This document shows, one piece after another, positions 33,686-42,527 of a DNA stretch of 64,000 nucleotides. A program made the position numbers and the translations under genes. Source of the stretch: Paenibacillus sp. yr247. GTDB taxonomy: Bacteria; Bacillota; Bacilli; Paenibacillales; NBRC-103111. Under the pieces are notes generated by a model. It did no database searches. It was not told where the DNA came from and saw only the letters and a program-made list of their open reading frames with translations. The DNA is taken from contig NZ_FNIF01000005.1 of NCBI RefSeq assembly GCF_900103825.1, positions 186,001-250,000 of the forward strand, in the 5' to 3' direction. Every line of letters starts with the position of its first letter. Within the stretch, counting starts at the first letter, position 1.

Positions 33686-34849
33686 TTAATAGCTCTCCAC
33701 TTGGGCTAAGAAGTTGGTTAAGTTCGCACGAATTTCCTCGATAGAGTCGCCGCCGAATTTCTCCAAAAAAGCATTCGCTACTTCCCATGCAATTACGTTT
33801 TCCATAATCACGCCTGCCGCTGGAACTGCGCAAGTGTCAGAACGCTCAACTTGAGCCGTGAATACTTCCTTCGTATCAATATCAACGCTTTGCAGTGGTT
33901 TATAGAGTGTCGAAATTGGTTTCATGACACCGCGTACGATAATTTGCTCGCCCGTTGTCATCCCGCCTTCGAAGCCGCCTGCGCGATTCGTTCTGCGACT
34001 AAAGCCATCTTCTTTCGTGTATAGAATTTCGTCATGAACATTGGATCCTCTGCGCTTGGCAGCTTCGAATCCAATTCCGAATTCCACACCTTTGAAAGCT
34101 TGAATGGAAAGAACCGCTTGCGCAATTTTACCATCCAATTTGCGATCCCATTGAACGTGGCTGCCTAGACCTACAGGTACGCCTTCAATGATAACTTCAA
34201 CAATACCACCCAGTGTATCGCCATCTTCTTTGGCTACATCGATCGCGGCGATCATTTTGGCTTCAGCCTCTTTATCAACCACGCGTACCGGAGATTCCTC
34301 TGTAATGCGAATAAGTTCATCGACTGGAAGCTCTTGTCGCTCTACTTCTACATCACCAATACGAATGACTTGTCCTGCTACTTTAATGCCGAACTCAGCC
34401 AACAATTGGCGCGCTACAGCTCCCGTTGCAACACGCATCGTTGTTTCACGTGCACTTGAACGCTCTAGAATGTTACGCAAATCTTTTTGATTATATTTGA
34501 GGCCGCCATTTAAATCCGCATGTCCCGGACGAGGACGATTTACGCGACGTTTGCCTTCGTTATCCTCTTCTACAGGCTCAATGCCCATAACTGTTGTCCA
34601 ATGCTTCCAATCATTATTTACAACAACAAGTGCTATCGGAGCCCCCGTTGTTTTACCATGGCGCACACCGCCTGCAATTGTCGCTGTATCTTTCTCAATT
34701 TGCATTCGACGACCACGACCGTAGCCCTTTTGACGTCTTTGTAATTGAAAGTTCAGATCTTCAAAGTTTAGGGTTACATTACTTGGAAACCCTTCAATAA
34801 TCGCAGTGAGCTGCGGGCCGTGCGTTTCACCTGCCGTTAAGTATCTCAC
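33686..34849 (-). CDS. aroC: Chorismate synthase
   Basis: Last shikimate-pathway step; needs reduced FMN. The 387-residue product shows [13 protein letters not shown] at the start, [30 protein letters not shown] near 44-73, RPGHADLNG near 109, [15 protein letters not shown] near 133 and [13 protein letters not shown] near 290. I start at the GTG at 34849 (AGGGGG 9 nt upstream), matching the family N-terminus; the ATG at 34882 lies within the upstream repeat. Called aroF in B. subtilis. Its leader carries the SD-adjacent repeat. Confidence 0.96.
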   Translation of the reverse strand: MRYLTAGETHGPQLTAIIEGFPSNVTLNFEDLNFQLQRRQKGYGRGRRMQIEKDTATIAGGVRHGKTTGAPIALVVVNNDWKHWTTVMGIEPVEEDNEGKRRVNRPRPGHADLNGGLKYNQKDLRNILERSSARETTMRVATGAVARQLLAEFGIKVAGQVIRIGDVEVERQELPVDELIRITEESPVRVVDKEAEAKMIAAIDVAKEDGDTLGGIVEVIIEGVPVGLGSHVQWDRKLDGKIAQAVLSIQAFKGVEFGIGFEAAKRRGSNVHDEILYTKEDGFSRRTNRAGGFEGGMTTGEQIIVRGVMKPISTLYKPLQSVDIDTKEVFTAQVERSDTCAVPAAGVIMENVIAWEVANAFLEKFGGDSIEEIRANLTNFLAQVESY

Positions 34850-34867
34850 AATCCATGACCCCCTAAA

Positions 34868-34980
34868 AGTTTTGCGAAGCAAAACTAGCTTCGTAAGTAT
34901 TCGATTTGAGTATTGCGAAGCAAACTGACTTCATAAGCATTCACATTGAATTTACGGAGAAAACTGGTTTCGTAAGAGAT
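34868..34980 (-). repeat. SD-adjacent hairpin repeat, three copies upstream of aroC
   Basis: Copies at 34901-34868 and 34941-34908, and a degenerate one at 34980-34951. In sense direction the pattern is ATRCTTAYGAAGYYAGTTTTGC...GCAAAACT. The proximal copy contains the 8-bp hairpin AGTTTTGC-TTC-GCAAAACT and ends next to the aroC ribosome site. Related copies lie at 36749, 42457, 50225 and 62692. The gap between aroC and the 54-aa gene (34850-35160) otherwise holds only a terminator. Confidence 0.8.
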
Positions 34981-35094
34981 ACGTTCTCCTGTTTCTACCT
35001 TGCATTTTTATTAATACTTTAGCGCTTTGACGCGCGATTATCTTTTGTCATTATAGTATAGGTACTCGGGTTTGGCAACAGTTCCAACGCAAAA

Positions 35095-35137
35095 ACACGC
35101 TTCGCATGTAAGGTACAATCCCTTAGCGTAAGCGTGT
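35095..35137 (-). terminator. Terminator after the 54-aa gene
   Basis: Minus-strand arms ACACGCTT / AAGCGTGT with inner TAAGG / CCTTA pairing, then TTTTTGCG. It separates the small gene at 35161 from the aroC repeat region. Confidence 0.7.
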
Positions 35138-35160
35138 CAATATTTAATCAAGAGCAAAGG

Positions 35161-35325
35161 TTAACCGTGCATAGGCTGCTTTTGGACGACTCTTGGGAGT
35201 TCTGCCATCTGCGGATCATTCATCAGACCCATGATTTGTGACGAATCGACTCCCAAAATTTGCGCACATTCCTGAATGGAGATCATTCCCCTGCGATAAG
35301 CGGTAATCACTTTGCGTTTGTCCAT
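35161..35325 (-). CDS. Small 54-residue protein, helix-turn-helix-like
   Basis: A short gene with an excellent ribosome site (AGGAGG 6 nt before the ATG at 35325). The product begins MDKRKVITAYRRGMISIQEC and continues AQILGVDSSQIMGLMND, which reads as a helix-turn-helix: Ile/Leu spacing with G at the turn, similar to sigma region 4 or transposase-type HTHs. The C-terminus is Pro-rich and basic (LPRVVQKQPMHG). It is between cheR and aroC and is followed by a terminator. Function unknown; possibly a small regulator. Confidence 0.72.
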   Translation of the reverse strand: MDKRKVITAYRRGMISIQECAQILGVDSSQIMGLMNDPQMAELPRVVQKQPMHG

Positions 35326-35377
35326 AATAGCCTCCTAAACTTTTGCTACATCTTAGTATTGGAAGATATGGAATTTC

Positions 35378-36160
35378 TTATACACCCTTTTTACGATAAA
35401 AGAAAGTATCCGCTGTTTCTAAGTCATATTGCCCTGGGGAGAAAATTTGCTCCGTGGAGCCAACAAACAATAATCCTCCTGGTTTCAGTGCTTTGGAAAA
35501 TTTCTGGTAAAGGATATGTTTCGCTTCCTCTGTAAAGTAAATGATGACATTGCGGCAAACGATAAGATCAAATCCCGTATCAAATGTATCGACAAGCAAG
35601 TTCTGCTTCTGATATTTAATCGATTTCTTCAGGTCATCCTTAATATGATACATCATTTGTTCTTGTCGGAAATATTTCTTCGCATATTTTTCTGGGACGT
35701 CTCGCAAAGACCGATCGAGGTATATTGCTTTCCGTGCTTTTTCCAAGGCACCATCATCAATATCTGTCGCGAGTAAATGAACATCATTCAGCGCCCCTTG
35801 CTCGGCCAAAATCATTGCTAGTGTATAGGGCTCTTCCCCCGTTGAACAAGCGGCACTCCACACTTTCAAGCGTCGGTTCTTTATCAACATCTCGGGTATA
35901 AACTTCTGCTCAACGAGCTCCCAGCGATTCGGATTTCGCCAAAACTCAGAGACATTAATCGTCATTCGATCCAAAAATTCATAAAATAGCTCTTTATTCT
36001 TCATCATGGCATCAAAAAAAGCGACAAATGTATGATAACCGCGTTTCATTCGCAGTGTTGTGAGACGTCTTTTCATTTGTGCTTCTTTATAAAGGGCAAG
36101 ATCAATGGACGTATGCTCTTTCACTTTTTTTATAAACAACAAAAAATCTTGATCCTCCAT
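35378..36160 (-). CDS. cheR: Chemotaxis protein methyltransferase CheR
   Basis: SAM-dependent methylation of glutamates on chemoreceptors. The 260-residue protein has the N-terminal helical domain (LYKEAQMKRRLTTLRMKRG, near 27) that binds receptor tails, VSEFWRNPNRW near 75, the SAM motif KVWSAACSTGEEPYTLAM near 102-119, LATDID near 133 and DLIVCRNVIIYFT near 205. The ATG at 36160 has AAGGTGG 9 nt upstream; the 19 extra residues of the longer reading are unlikely. It implies motility, consistent with the PilZ protein at 58525. Confidence 0.95.
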   Translation of the reverse strand: MEDQDFLLFIKKVKEHTSIDLALYKEAQMKRRLTTLRMKRGYHTFVAFFDAMMKNKELFYEFLDRMTINVSEFWRNPNRWELVEQKFIPEMLIKNRRLKVWSAACSTGEEPYTLAMILAEQGALNDVHLLATDIDDGALEKARKAIYLDRSLRDVPEKYAKKYFRQEQMMYHIKDDLKKSIKYQKQNLLVDTFDTGFDLIVCRNVIIYFTEEAKHILYQKFSKALKPGGLLFVGSTEQIFSPGQYDLETADTFFYRKKGV

Positions 36161-36240
36161 GCTGTCCACCCACCTTGGTCTTTTTCTAGTAACATACATT
36201 CTGTAAGCAAATGCCAATATCCTTCAATAAACGACAAAAA

Positions 36241-36273
36241 AAGAACCCGCATCCGTAAAGATGTCAGGTTCTT
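36241..36273 (-). terminator. Terminator after ndk
   Basis: Minus-strand AAGAACCTGACATC / GATGCGGGTTCTT arms (with small internal mismatches) followed by TTTTTTTGTCG, 15 bp after the ndk stop. Confidence 0.82.
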
Positions 36274-36287
36274 TAAGCTTAATCCAA

Positions 36288-36731
36288 CTAGATCCATTGC
36301 TGAATGACTTTACTGTATTCAAAAAGCTCGTTTGACTTAAAGAAATTGCTAATTTCACGCTCAGCGCTTTCAGGTGAATCCGAACCATGAATGAGATTTA
36401 AATTCGTATGTACGGCGAAGTCACCACGGATTGTACCTGGAGCAGCCTCAAGAGAATTCGTTTTCCCTATCATTGTGCGGGATAAAGGAATGACTTGATC
36501 CCCTTGCCATACCATAGCGAAAACAGGCCCGGATGTAATAAATGTCACTAGTTTTTCGTAAAAATCTTTTCCTTTATGTTCCTCATAATGAAACTCGGCT
36601 TGCTCTCTCGATACCATTGTTAGCTTACTGCCAATTAATTGAAAGCCCTTCTGTTCAAATCGTTTTACAATTTCACCTACAAGACCCCGTTGCACGCCAT
36701 CTGGTTTAACCATCAAGAATGTTTTTTCCAT
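36288..36731 (-). CDS. ndk: Nucleoside diphosphate kinase
   Basis: Balances NTP pools by phosphotransfer through a histidine. The 147-residue product has [22 protein letters not shown] at the N-terminus, [22 protein letters not shown] near 85-106 and the active-site His in [16 protein letters not shown] near 112-127. AAGGAGG precedes the ATG at 36731. It lies between hepT and cheR as in B. subtilis, and its leader carries a copy of the SD-adjacent repeat. Confidence 0.97.
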   Translation of the reverse strand: MEKTFLMVKPDGVQRGLVGEIVKRFEQKGFQLIGSKLTMVSREQAEFHYEEHKGKDFYEKLVTFITSGPVFAMVWQGDQVIPLSRTMIGKTNSLEAAPGTIRGDFAVHTNLNLIHGSDSPESAEREISNFFKSNELFEYSKVIQQWI

Positions 36732-36748
36732 GTAAGGACTTCCTCCTT

Positions 36749-36782
36749 AGAGTTTTCGCTAGAAGACTTGCATCTTAAGCAT
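36749..36782 (-). repeat. SD-adjacent hairpin repeat upstream of ndk
   Basis: Sense strand: ATGCTTAAGATGCAAG followed by TCTTCTAGCGAAAACTCT, ending directly before AAGGAGG. The stem AGTCTTC / GAAAACT has one C-A mismatch, so this copy is partly decayed. Confidence 0.65.
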
Positions 36783-36862
36783 ATACTTAATAATGTTCAA
36801 CCTATGTATTCCCCACTAGTTTACACTCTTTGGTAACATTTCTCAAATTGAAGCCCGACTCC

Positions 36863-37840
36863 TTAATAAGATCGATTGCCAATAAAATGTGCAATTTCAA
36901 TGAGATCTTTCTTGGCTTGAATATTAGGCAGTTTGTCCAAAGAAGCAATTGCCTTATCAATATACTTTTGAGATAGTGCATCAGCTCTGCTTATGCCTTC
37001 ACTGCCTCGGATCATATCCAAAAAACGACTAACATCGGTCTGTCCATCTAACTGATGTATACGCTCTAATTCAGACAAAATAAGCGACTTCAAGGATGGG
37101 TCCTGCATCGCTAACAAAACAGGTATCGTAATGTTGCCTTGTTTCACATCGCTGCCCGGCGGTTTGCCGATTTGCTTTTCGGTACCGATTAAATCGAGAA
37201 TATCATCCCGGATTTGAAACGCCATTCCTACGTTATAACCAAAAGCATACAGCTTGCTGCTGATCCAATCAGGCGCATCTGCTGCCATGGCTCCTAATTG
37301 ACAGGAAATGGCGATGAGTAGTGCCGTTTTACGTCTAATTCTTAACAAGTAATCACGAATCGTTTGCTCGGAATGAAAAAAGAAACGAATTTGTTCCATT
37401 TCTCCGATGGACATTTCCACAATGGCTTTAGACATAATTTGGTGTACCGCGGGCTTGTGAATCTGAGTAATGACGCCTAAGGCCTTGGCAAAAATATAAT
37501 CCCCCGTGAACATGGCAATGCGGTTGTCCCATTTGGAGCGCACCGTCAATTGTCCCCGTCTTGTGTTTGCATCATCGATCACATCATCATGGACAAGCGA
37601 CGCCATATGAATAAGCTCCAGCGGTACCGCGACGCGTTTCATGGTTTGAAGCTGATACTCTCCAAACTCACCGGAAAGCAGAACAAAGACAGGCCGAATT
37701 CGCTTCCCTCCCGCTTTCAGTAAGTGCATAGAAGTTTCTCTAAGCATCGCATGATCGGAATACACGCTCTCTTCGAGCTCTTTTTCAATTGCGGCTATAT
37801 CCTTTTTCTTTCTTGTATAAATATCCATTAGATTTTTCAT
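36863..37840 (-). CDS. hepT: Heptaprenyl diphosphate synthase component II
   Basis: Catalytic subunit making the C35 side chain of menaquinone-7 together with HepS. The 325-residue all-helical prenyl synthase has GGKRIRPVFVLLSGEF near 44, the first Asp-rich motif LVHDDVIDDANTRRG near 81 and the second QIRDDILDLIG near 212. Start ATG at 37840 overlaps the mqnA stop (ATGA). It lies with mqnA, ubiX, ubiA, menG and hepS in one apparent operon. Confidence 0.95.
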   Translation of the reverse strand: MKNLMDIYTRKKKDIAAIEKELEESVYSDHAMLRETSMHLLKAGGKRIRPVFVLLSGEFGEYQLQTMKRVAVPLELIHMASLVHDDVIDDANTRRGQLTVRSKWDNRIAMFTGDYIFAKALGVITQIHKPAVHQIMSKAIVEMSIGEMEQIRFFFHSEQTIRDYLLRIRRKTALLIAISCQLGAMAADAPDWISSKLYAFGYNVGMAFQIRDDILDLIGTEKQIGKPPGSDVKQGNITIPVLLAMQDPSLKSLILSELERIHQLDGQTDVSRFLDMIRGSEGISRADALSQKYIDKAIASLDKLPNIQAKKDLIEIAHFIGNRSY

Positions 37841-38700
37841 TCAGTCACCCGTGCCACTTTATTCTCTGACCATAAAGCGATGCTTACCGGCTTCGGCAGG
37901 AAACCAAGCTCATAGCAGTACTTGTAATACAAAGCAAGTCCTTCCCATTGTTCCGTTCCAAAATCATAACATAACGTATGAAAATAATGAGTCCAATACT
38001 CAGGTGTTCCGCCTACCGTTGCTTGCGCCTCATGGATCATTTCTTCCGGATTTTTATGTGCTTTAGCTTTACTGGCCATGAAGGCCTCAAACACTGCTGC
38101 TACAAGGTCCGGATATTTCTCTGCGGTCTCTTTGCGAATCGCCCACACGGCAAAAGACATCCATTGTCCTGTCCATTTGGCCCATTCTTGCCCAAGATCC
38201 GTAATCATATACTTCTTATTACGCCAGCTCTCTTTGATCGCATCATCGCCAATAAGTAACGCCCCGTCTGCATTTTCCATCATCTGTTCGATATTGGGCA
38301 TAGCATACTCATAGGTTGGTTTCCCATTATAAAACTTTTCGAGAATGATTTTGAGTAAATTCACTGATGTAGCCGAGGTTGTTGGTAATACGATACGGCT
38401 ATTCGCAATTTCACGTAACGGCTTATCATGGAACAACAGTATCGAATTCACTTCCCCATAAGCGCTAACCGAAAGATCGGGGTACAACATGTAATCCGCA
38501 AAGGATTCTCCGTAAGCAAAGGAAGAAATAGGGCCCATATCAATGTTTCCAGCAGCCATAGCTTGATTAAGGGAGGTTGGGACCTGTTCGATTATGTCCA
38601 CCTCTGCGCTGTTCATTAGTTCGGGAAAGTAATAGTAAATCGGCCAAACGTTCGTATAATTAATACGGCCAATTCGTATTTTAGGGCCTAAGTTGCTCAT
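37837..38700 (-). CDS. mqnA: Chorismate dehydratase MqnA (futalosine menaquinone pathway)
   Basis: A 287-residue periplasmic-binding-protein-like enzyme: IRIGRINYTNVWPIYYYF at residues 8-25, DIIEQVPTSLNQAMAAGNIDMGPISSFAYGE near 37-67, LPTTSATSVNLLKIIL near 105 and LLIGDDAI near 155. These are MqnA-type features; the family turns chorismate into 3-enolpyruvylbenzoate, opening the futalosine route. I start at the ATG at 38700 (GGGGAGA upstream), overlapping ubiX by 20 bp; the longer reading runs into ubiX. The gene is absent from the matching B. subtilis operon, where hepT directly follows menG. Confidence 0.88.
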   Translation of the reverse strand: MSNLGPKIRIGRINYTNVWPIYYYFPELMNSAEVDIIEQVPTSLNQAMAAGNIDMGPISSFAYGESFADYMLYPDLSVSAYGEVNSILLFHDKPLREIANSRIVLPTTSATSVNLLKIILEKFYNGKPTYEYAMPNIEQMMENADGALLIGDDAIKESWRNKKYMITDLGQEWAKWTGQWMSFAVWAIRKETAEKYPDLVAAVFEAFMASKAKAHKNPEEMIHEAQATVGGTPEYWTHYFHTLCYDFGTEQWEGLALYYKYCYELGFLPKPVSIALWSENKVARVTE

Positions 38701-39292
38701 TGTTATCTCCCCATCTTCGGTACAAGGAATGTTCAATATCCATACTATCCAGCACTTTACCCACCAAAAAATCGACCATCTCATCGATAGAGCGCGGACG
38801 ATTATAAAAACCCGGCATCGCCGGAAGCAAGCGTACGCCCATTTTCGATAAGGTTAGCATATTTTCCAAATGTATGGCATGTAATGGCGTTTCCCTTGGA
38901 ACCAGGATTAATTTTCTTCCTTCTTTGAGCATGACATCCGCTGTTCGCTCTAGTAAATTATCCGATGAGCCATGAGCGATTCCAGATAAAGTGCCCATCG
39001 AGCAAGGTATGACAACCATCCCCTTTGTGCGAAAAGATCCACTGGCCACAGTCGCGCCAATATCAGCAATTGGATGATAATCAAAGGAACCTGCGCGGCC
39101 GCCAAAATGCTCCTGCAGCATCTCTTTGCGCTTGCTTACATGCCAATCCAATTCATCGTGCAGCACTCTCCAACCTGCCTCTGTAACGATCAGGTGCACA
39201 CTTAAGCCCTGGTCCAGCAGCACCTGGCACAACCGCACGCCATAGATTGCTCCACTAGCACCGGTGATACCTACTACCCAATTGCCGCTCAT
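38681..39292 (-). CDS. ubiX: UbiX-family flavin prenyltransferase
   Basis: A 203-residue flavodoxin-fold protein that prenylates FMN to make the cofactor of UbiD-type decarboxylases. Seen: VVGITGASGAIYGVRL at residues 5-20, HLIVTEAG near 34, VVIPCSMGTLSGIAHGSSDNLLERTADV near 93-120, LILVPRETPLHAIHLENML near 128 and PAMPGFYNRP near 157. The start ATG overlaps the ubiA stop (ATGA). In the futalosine route a UbiX/UbiD pair decarboxylates the naphthoate; no ubiD is in the window. Confidence 0.94.
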   Translation of the reverse strand: MSGNWVVGITGASGAIYGVRLCQVLLDQGLSVHLIVTEAGWRVLHDELDWHVSKRKEMLQEHFGGRAGSFDYHPIADIGATVASGSFRTKGMVVIPCSMGTLSGIAHGSSDNLLERTADVMLKEGRKLILVPRETPLHAIHLENMLTLSKMGVRLLPAMPGFYNRPRSIDEMVDFLVGKVLDSMDIEHSLYRRWGDNNEQLRP

Positions 39293-40164
39293 GAATGCTG
39301 CCTCACAAGCACATCAAGCAAGGTGAAGGCAAACATAACTAAACTTAATACACCGTTCATGGTGAAAAAAGCTGTATTCAATTTGGACAAGTCCTGCGGC
39401 GAGACAAGTCGATGTTCTTTATACAAAATAATATAAGCGATAACGAGACCGACTAAATAAAACCAACTTAAATGTGTGATAAAAAACAAAGCCACTAAAC
39501 CTACTGCTGTGAGAACATGCAGGATACGAGCGGTATTCAGGGCAGCCTTGATTCCGAATCGGCTTGGCAAGGAATGAAGGCCTTCATTGCGATCAAACTC
39601 AGCATCTTGACAAGCATAAATCAGATCAAACCCAGCGCTCCAACAAACAACAGTCAAATAAAAAATAATTGATGGCCATGTGAATTGACCTGTTACGGCA
39701 ATCCACCCACCAAGCGGGGCTAAACCTAATGTTAAACCTAATACAAAGTGGCATGTCCATGTAAACCTTTTGGTATACGAGTAAAAGACAAGAAAAAACA
39801 CTGCAATAGGCAGCAGTTTCATCGACAAAGAGCTTAGATTAGATGTTGCCCAGAAAAGCAAAGCAAACGAAATAATAATATATATAATTACCTGTTGAAT
39901 AGATATAAGTCCCGCCGGTATTGCTCGATTTTCCGTTCGCGGATTTTTCTTATCAATCGCTTTATCAATTACACGGTTCAAGGCCATCGCGGCTGTTCTT
40001 GCCCCAACCATGGCAAGAGTGATCCAACCAATCTGGGCCCAACTAGGCAAATGTCCATTTAATACGACTGATCCTAGAATCGCTCCCATGAAGGCAAACG
40101 GTAACGCAAATACACTGTGTTCAAATTTAATCATTTCCAAAAATATTTTTAATTTAGTAAACAT
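39289..40164 (-). CDS. ubiA: UbiA-family prenyltransferase (MqnP-like)
   Basis: A 291-residue membrane prenyltransferase with about eight helices. The first Asp motif is NRVIDKAIDKKNPRTENRAIP near 70-90 and the second DLIYACQDAEFDRNEGLHSLPSRFG near 190-214. It would attach the HepS/HepT-made heptaprenyl chain to the aromatic precursor. The name ubiA reflects family; in this context the MqnP role of the futalosine pathway is inferred from mqnA and ubiX beside it, as distinct from MenA. Start ATG at 40164 (AGGAG 12 nt upstream); the longer reading overlaps menG. Confidence 0.9.
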   Translation of the reverse strand: MFTKLKIFLEMIKFEHSVFALPFAFMGAILGSVVLNGHLPSWAQIGWITLAMVGARTAAMALNRVIDKAIDKKNPRTENRAIPAGLISIQQVIIYIIISFALLFWATSNLSSLSMKLLPIAVFFLVFYSYTKRFTWTCHFVLGLTLGLAPLGGWIAVTGQFTWPSIIFYLTVVCWSAGFDLIYACQDAEFDRNEGLHSLPSRFGIKAALNTARILHVLTAVGLVALFFITHLSWFYLVGLVIAYIILYKEHRLVSPQDLSKLNTAFFTMNGVLSLVMFAFTLLDVLVRQHS

Positions 40165-40171
40165 ATGCTGA

Positions 40172-40927
40172 TTACACTCCTGATTTCGTATTCCCCTTGG
40201 TACCCATATGCAAGGCTGCAACCCCACCTGTTAATGGGTAAGCCTGTACACTTTCTAAACCTTGGTTTGTAAAGATGGTAGCTAATTGTTTATGATCGGG
40301 AAAATGGATTAATGATTCCGGCAGCCATTTGTACTGCTCATATTTCTTTGCGATCAGCTTTCCTAAAAAGGGCAGCACACGCTGGAAATAAAAATAATAG
40401 ATTGACTTGAATGGTTGCCATGTTGGCTTGGATAGCTCCAAAGACACAACTAGCCCTCCTGGCTTAACGACACGTTGCATTTCACGGATGACCTGCTCCA
40501 AATCGGGAACATTACGAAGGGCAAACCCGATCGTGGCGTAATCAAACGTATTGTCGTCAAACGGAAGACTCATCGCATTGCCTCGGATAAGCTCAATCTG
40601 CTGCTCCAAGTGGAGTTGCTTGATTTTCTCTGCGCCATAGTCTAGCATGTTTTGGCTAAAATCAAGTCCAACCATCTTACCGCTACCACTAGCCTGAGCT
40701 AAGCTGATCGTCCAGTCGCATGTGCCGCAGCACAAATCAATCGCTGTATCACCCGGCTGCACATTCATTTTTTTCATGGTGAATTTGCGCCATGCTTTAT
40801 GCCTGCGGAAGCTTAAAATATTGTTCATAAGATCATATTTGGGGGCAATACTTTCAAAGACCGAGTGAACGAACTCTTCTTTGGTTTTGGTTGTTTTCGT
40901 TTTGCTATTTGTTTTTGTCATATTCAT
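40172..40927 (-). CDS. menG: Demethylmenaquinone methyltransferase
   Basis: SAM-dependent C-methylation, last step of menaquinone synthesis. The 251-residue UbiE/MenG protein has SVFESIAPKYDLMNNILSFRRHKAWRK near 22-48, the SAM motif AIDLCCGTCDWTISLA near 62, VGLDFSQNMLD near 85 and YDYATIGFALRNV near 133. A Thr/Lys-rich N-terminal tail (TKTNSKTKTTKTKEE) is unusual. It sits between hepS and the ubiA gene. The symbol ubiE is equivalent. Confidence 0.95.
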   Translation of the reverse strand: MNMTKTNSKTKTTKTKEEFVHSVFESIAPKYDLMNNILSFRRHKAWRKFTMKKMNVQPGDTAIDLCCGTCDWTISLAQASGSGKMVGLDFSQNMLDYGAEKIKQLHLEQQIELIRGNAMSLPFDDNTFDYATIGFALRNVPDLEQVIREMQRVVKPGGLVVSLELSKPTWQPFKSIYYFYFQRVLPFLGKLIAKKYEQYKWLPESLIHFPDHKQLATIFTNQGLESVQAYPLTGGVAALHMGTKGNTKSGV

Positions 40928-40940
40928 CTGTCACATCACC

Positions 40941-41807
40941 TCAAATTTCTTCCAGCACTTTGGGCTGCTTCGCCAAGAATCGAAGGAACGGCTCCCCAAT
41001 GTGAAACAGCTCGCTTATTAGTTTATCTGATTCAAGCTGTTGTACTTTAGACTGTAATTGCTTCGTATGAGAATCAAGCATCTGATAAAGCTGCGAAGTT
41101 ATATTATATTTATGTATGAGTCCGCGAACCTTGGCTTGATCTGATTCCTCCACATGAAGCTGCTTTCGTTCTTCCTTCGTTCCATGCTGCAGAATGTGCC
41201 AGAATCCCCAGCTACCTCTGAAATTGACCACCGATTCGATGCGGAAAATCTCCTCAAAGATAACCTCACACTTTGCATAACTCCTCAGAATATCTGGCCA
41301 AGCTTGGTCATATACCTCAGACATAAACTCGGAGAAAGACAAAAAAAGCTGAGATTTAATTTCCACTGTTTGGTGGATGTAATCTTCTGCCGTCAATTTC
41401 AATTGCTTCATTTTCATATACACATTCATCTTGAGCCGATTGACTTCGCAAATCGCATCCGACAACTGCTTAATCATTTCAATCTGGCCCGCCTGAGCAA
41501 GAAGATTATAAAAGCGGGAACTAAAATAATCCCCTGCAAGAACCTTTAACTGCCTTGACCTTGCCGCCTTTTTCTCTTTGATATCATTGGAAGCCGAGAC
41601 CAAATCATGGGTATCGAGCCCAAGTTGTACAAGCGAAGTAGCAAGCGTATACAACTCGCTTGAAGAACTTAATTTACTGTTTCCGTTCAAAAAAGCAAAC
41701 AACAGACGTGTGCGAAGCTCCGGAAAATCGGGCAAGTCTGTGTGAATTTGGATCATATCATACTCAGTATACTGCTTAGCGATCTCTTGGATCCGATAAG
41801 AATTCAT
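40941..41807 (-). CDS. hepS: Heptaprenyl diphosphate synthase component I
   Basis: A 288-residue non-catalytic partner of HepT. It is largely helical with no Asp-rich motif, as expected; the family-like parts are RLLFAFLNGNSKLSSSSELYTLATSLVQLGLDTHDLV near 34-70 and VLAGDYFSSRFYNLLAQAG near 90-108. I start at the ATG at 41807, 7 nt after GGAGG. HepS sets chain length and stabilises the heterodimer (established for Bacillus). First gene of the menaquinone block downstream of mtrB. Confidence 0.92.
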   Translation of the reverse strand: MNSYRIQEIAKQYTEYDMIQIHTDLPDFPELRTRLLFAFLNGNSKLSSSSELYTLATSLVQLGLDTHDLVSASNDIKEKKAARSRQLKVLAGDYFSSRFYNLLAQAGQIEMIKQLSDAICEVNRLKMNVYMKMKQLKLTAEDYIHQTVEIKSQLFLSFSEFMSEVYDQAWPDILRSYAKCEVIFEEIFRIESVVNFRGSWGFWHILQHGTKEERKQLHVEESDQAKVRGLIHKYNITSQLYQMLDSHTKQLQSKVQQLESDKLISELFHIGEPFLRFLAKQPKVLEEI

Positions 41808-41905
41808 GCAAAAGCCTCCGTAACCGTGTGCCAAATATCTTTTGTGTTCATCTATGCTTCAATTCAAGTCATTATATCATAACACGTAAACAGAAGCACA
41901 TTTAA

Positions 41906-42439
41906 TTATAAGGGATATCTTTGCTGCCATTTAGAGGTGTACGTAATACGAAAGCGGTTTTGTAATTGCTGCTCAAGTTGAATGAGGCTGAGTTCGCTCG
42001 CATTCTTCTCCATATCCTTCCCATATTCACGTTCCGCAACCATGGCGAGTACAAGCTGTGTTGAGGCTGACTCTGTAACCCCAGAATAATCAATCACACG
42101 AACCCAGACCTGATTCACATTTTTTGTTTTCATAATCATAGTTTGCGCGATCATATACAAATCCCTATAGACTGATACCGAATCAGCATTTTTCGGCAAA
42201 CTCAAATCAATTGACATTCGGGAGTTGCTTAGCTCAACTTTTCGAATCCGAAGTTGAAGGGGGATTTGTACAAGTAAATCTACCAAATTATTCTCCGTGA
42301 GCTGCCCTGCACGATTGCTTGACCAATTATAAGGCGAGTTTATGCCCGTGGATCGATCCATTTTCGGAAGCACAGACAGACAGATGGCCATTACAATTGA
42401 TATACCTAAAGTCATCATGATGCGCATCGACCATTTCAT
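41906..42439 (-). CDS. Uncharacterised membrane-anchored protein
   Basis: A 177-residue protein with an N-terminal membrane helix (MRIMMTLGISIVMAICLSVLP, residues 5-25) and an extracellular domain (NLVDLLVQIPLQLRIRKVELSNSRMSIDLSL, then DLYMIAQTMIMKTKNVNQVWVRVID). The middle looks like an alpha/beta domain; no catalytic motif is visible. AGGAGG lies 9 nt before the ATG at 42439, and a copy of the SD-adjacent repeat precedes it. It lies between mtrB and hepS, where B. subtilis has no gene. Confidence 0.75.
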   Translation of the reverse strand: MKWSMRIMMTLGISIVMAICLSVLPKMDRSTGINSPYNWSSNRAGQLTENNLVDLLVQIPLQLRIRKVELSNSRMSIDLSLPKNADSVSVYRDLYMIAQTMIMKTKNVNQVWVRVIDYSGVTESASTQLVLAMVAEREYGKDMEKNASELSLIQLEQQLQNRFRITYTSKWQQRYPL

Positions 42440-42456
42440 TACGAAAGCACCTCCTA

Positions 42457-42488
42457 CGCGTTTGCAAGAGCAACAGACTTCGAGCATT
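42457..42488 (-). repeat. SD-adjacent hairpin repeat, variant copy
   Basis: Sense strand: AATGCTCGAAGTCTGTTGC, TCTT loop, GCAAACGCG, then TAGGAGG. Compared with the gpsA copy it keeps ATGCT.CGAAG and the SD-proximal stem but with a shorter, bulged helix (GTTGC / GCAAAC). Confidence 0.55.
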
Positions 42489-42527
42489 GGCATTTTACAA
42501 GCCCTATACACCATTGTACATAAAAAA

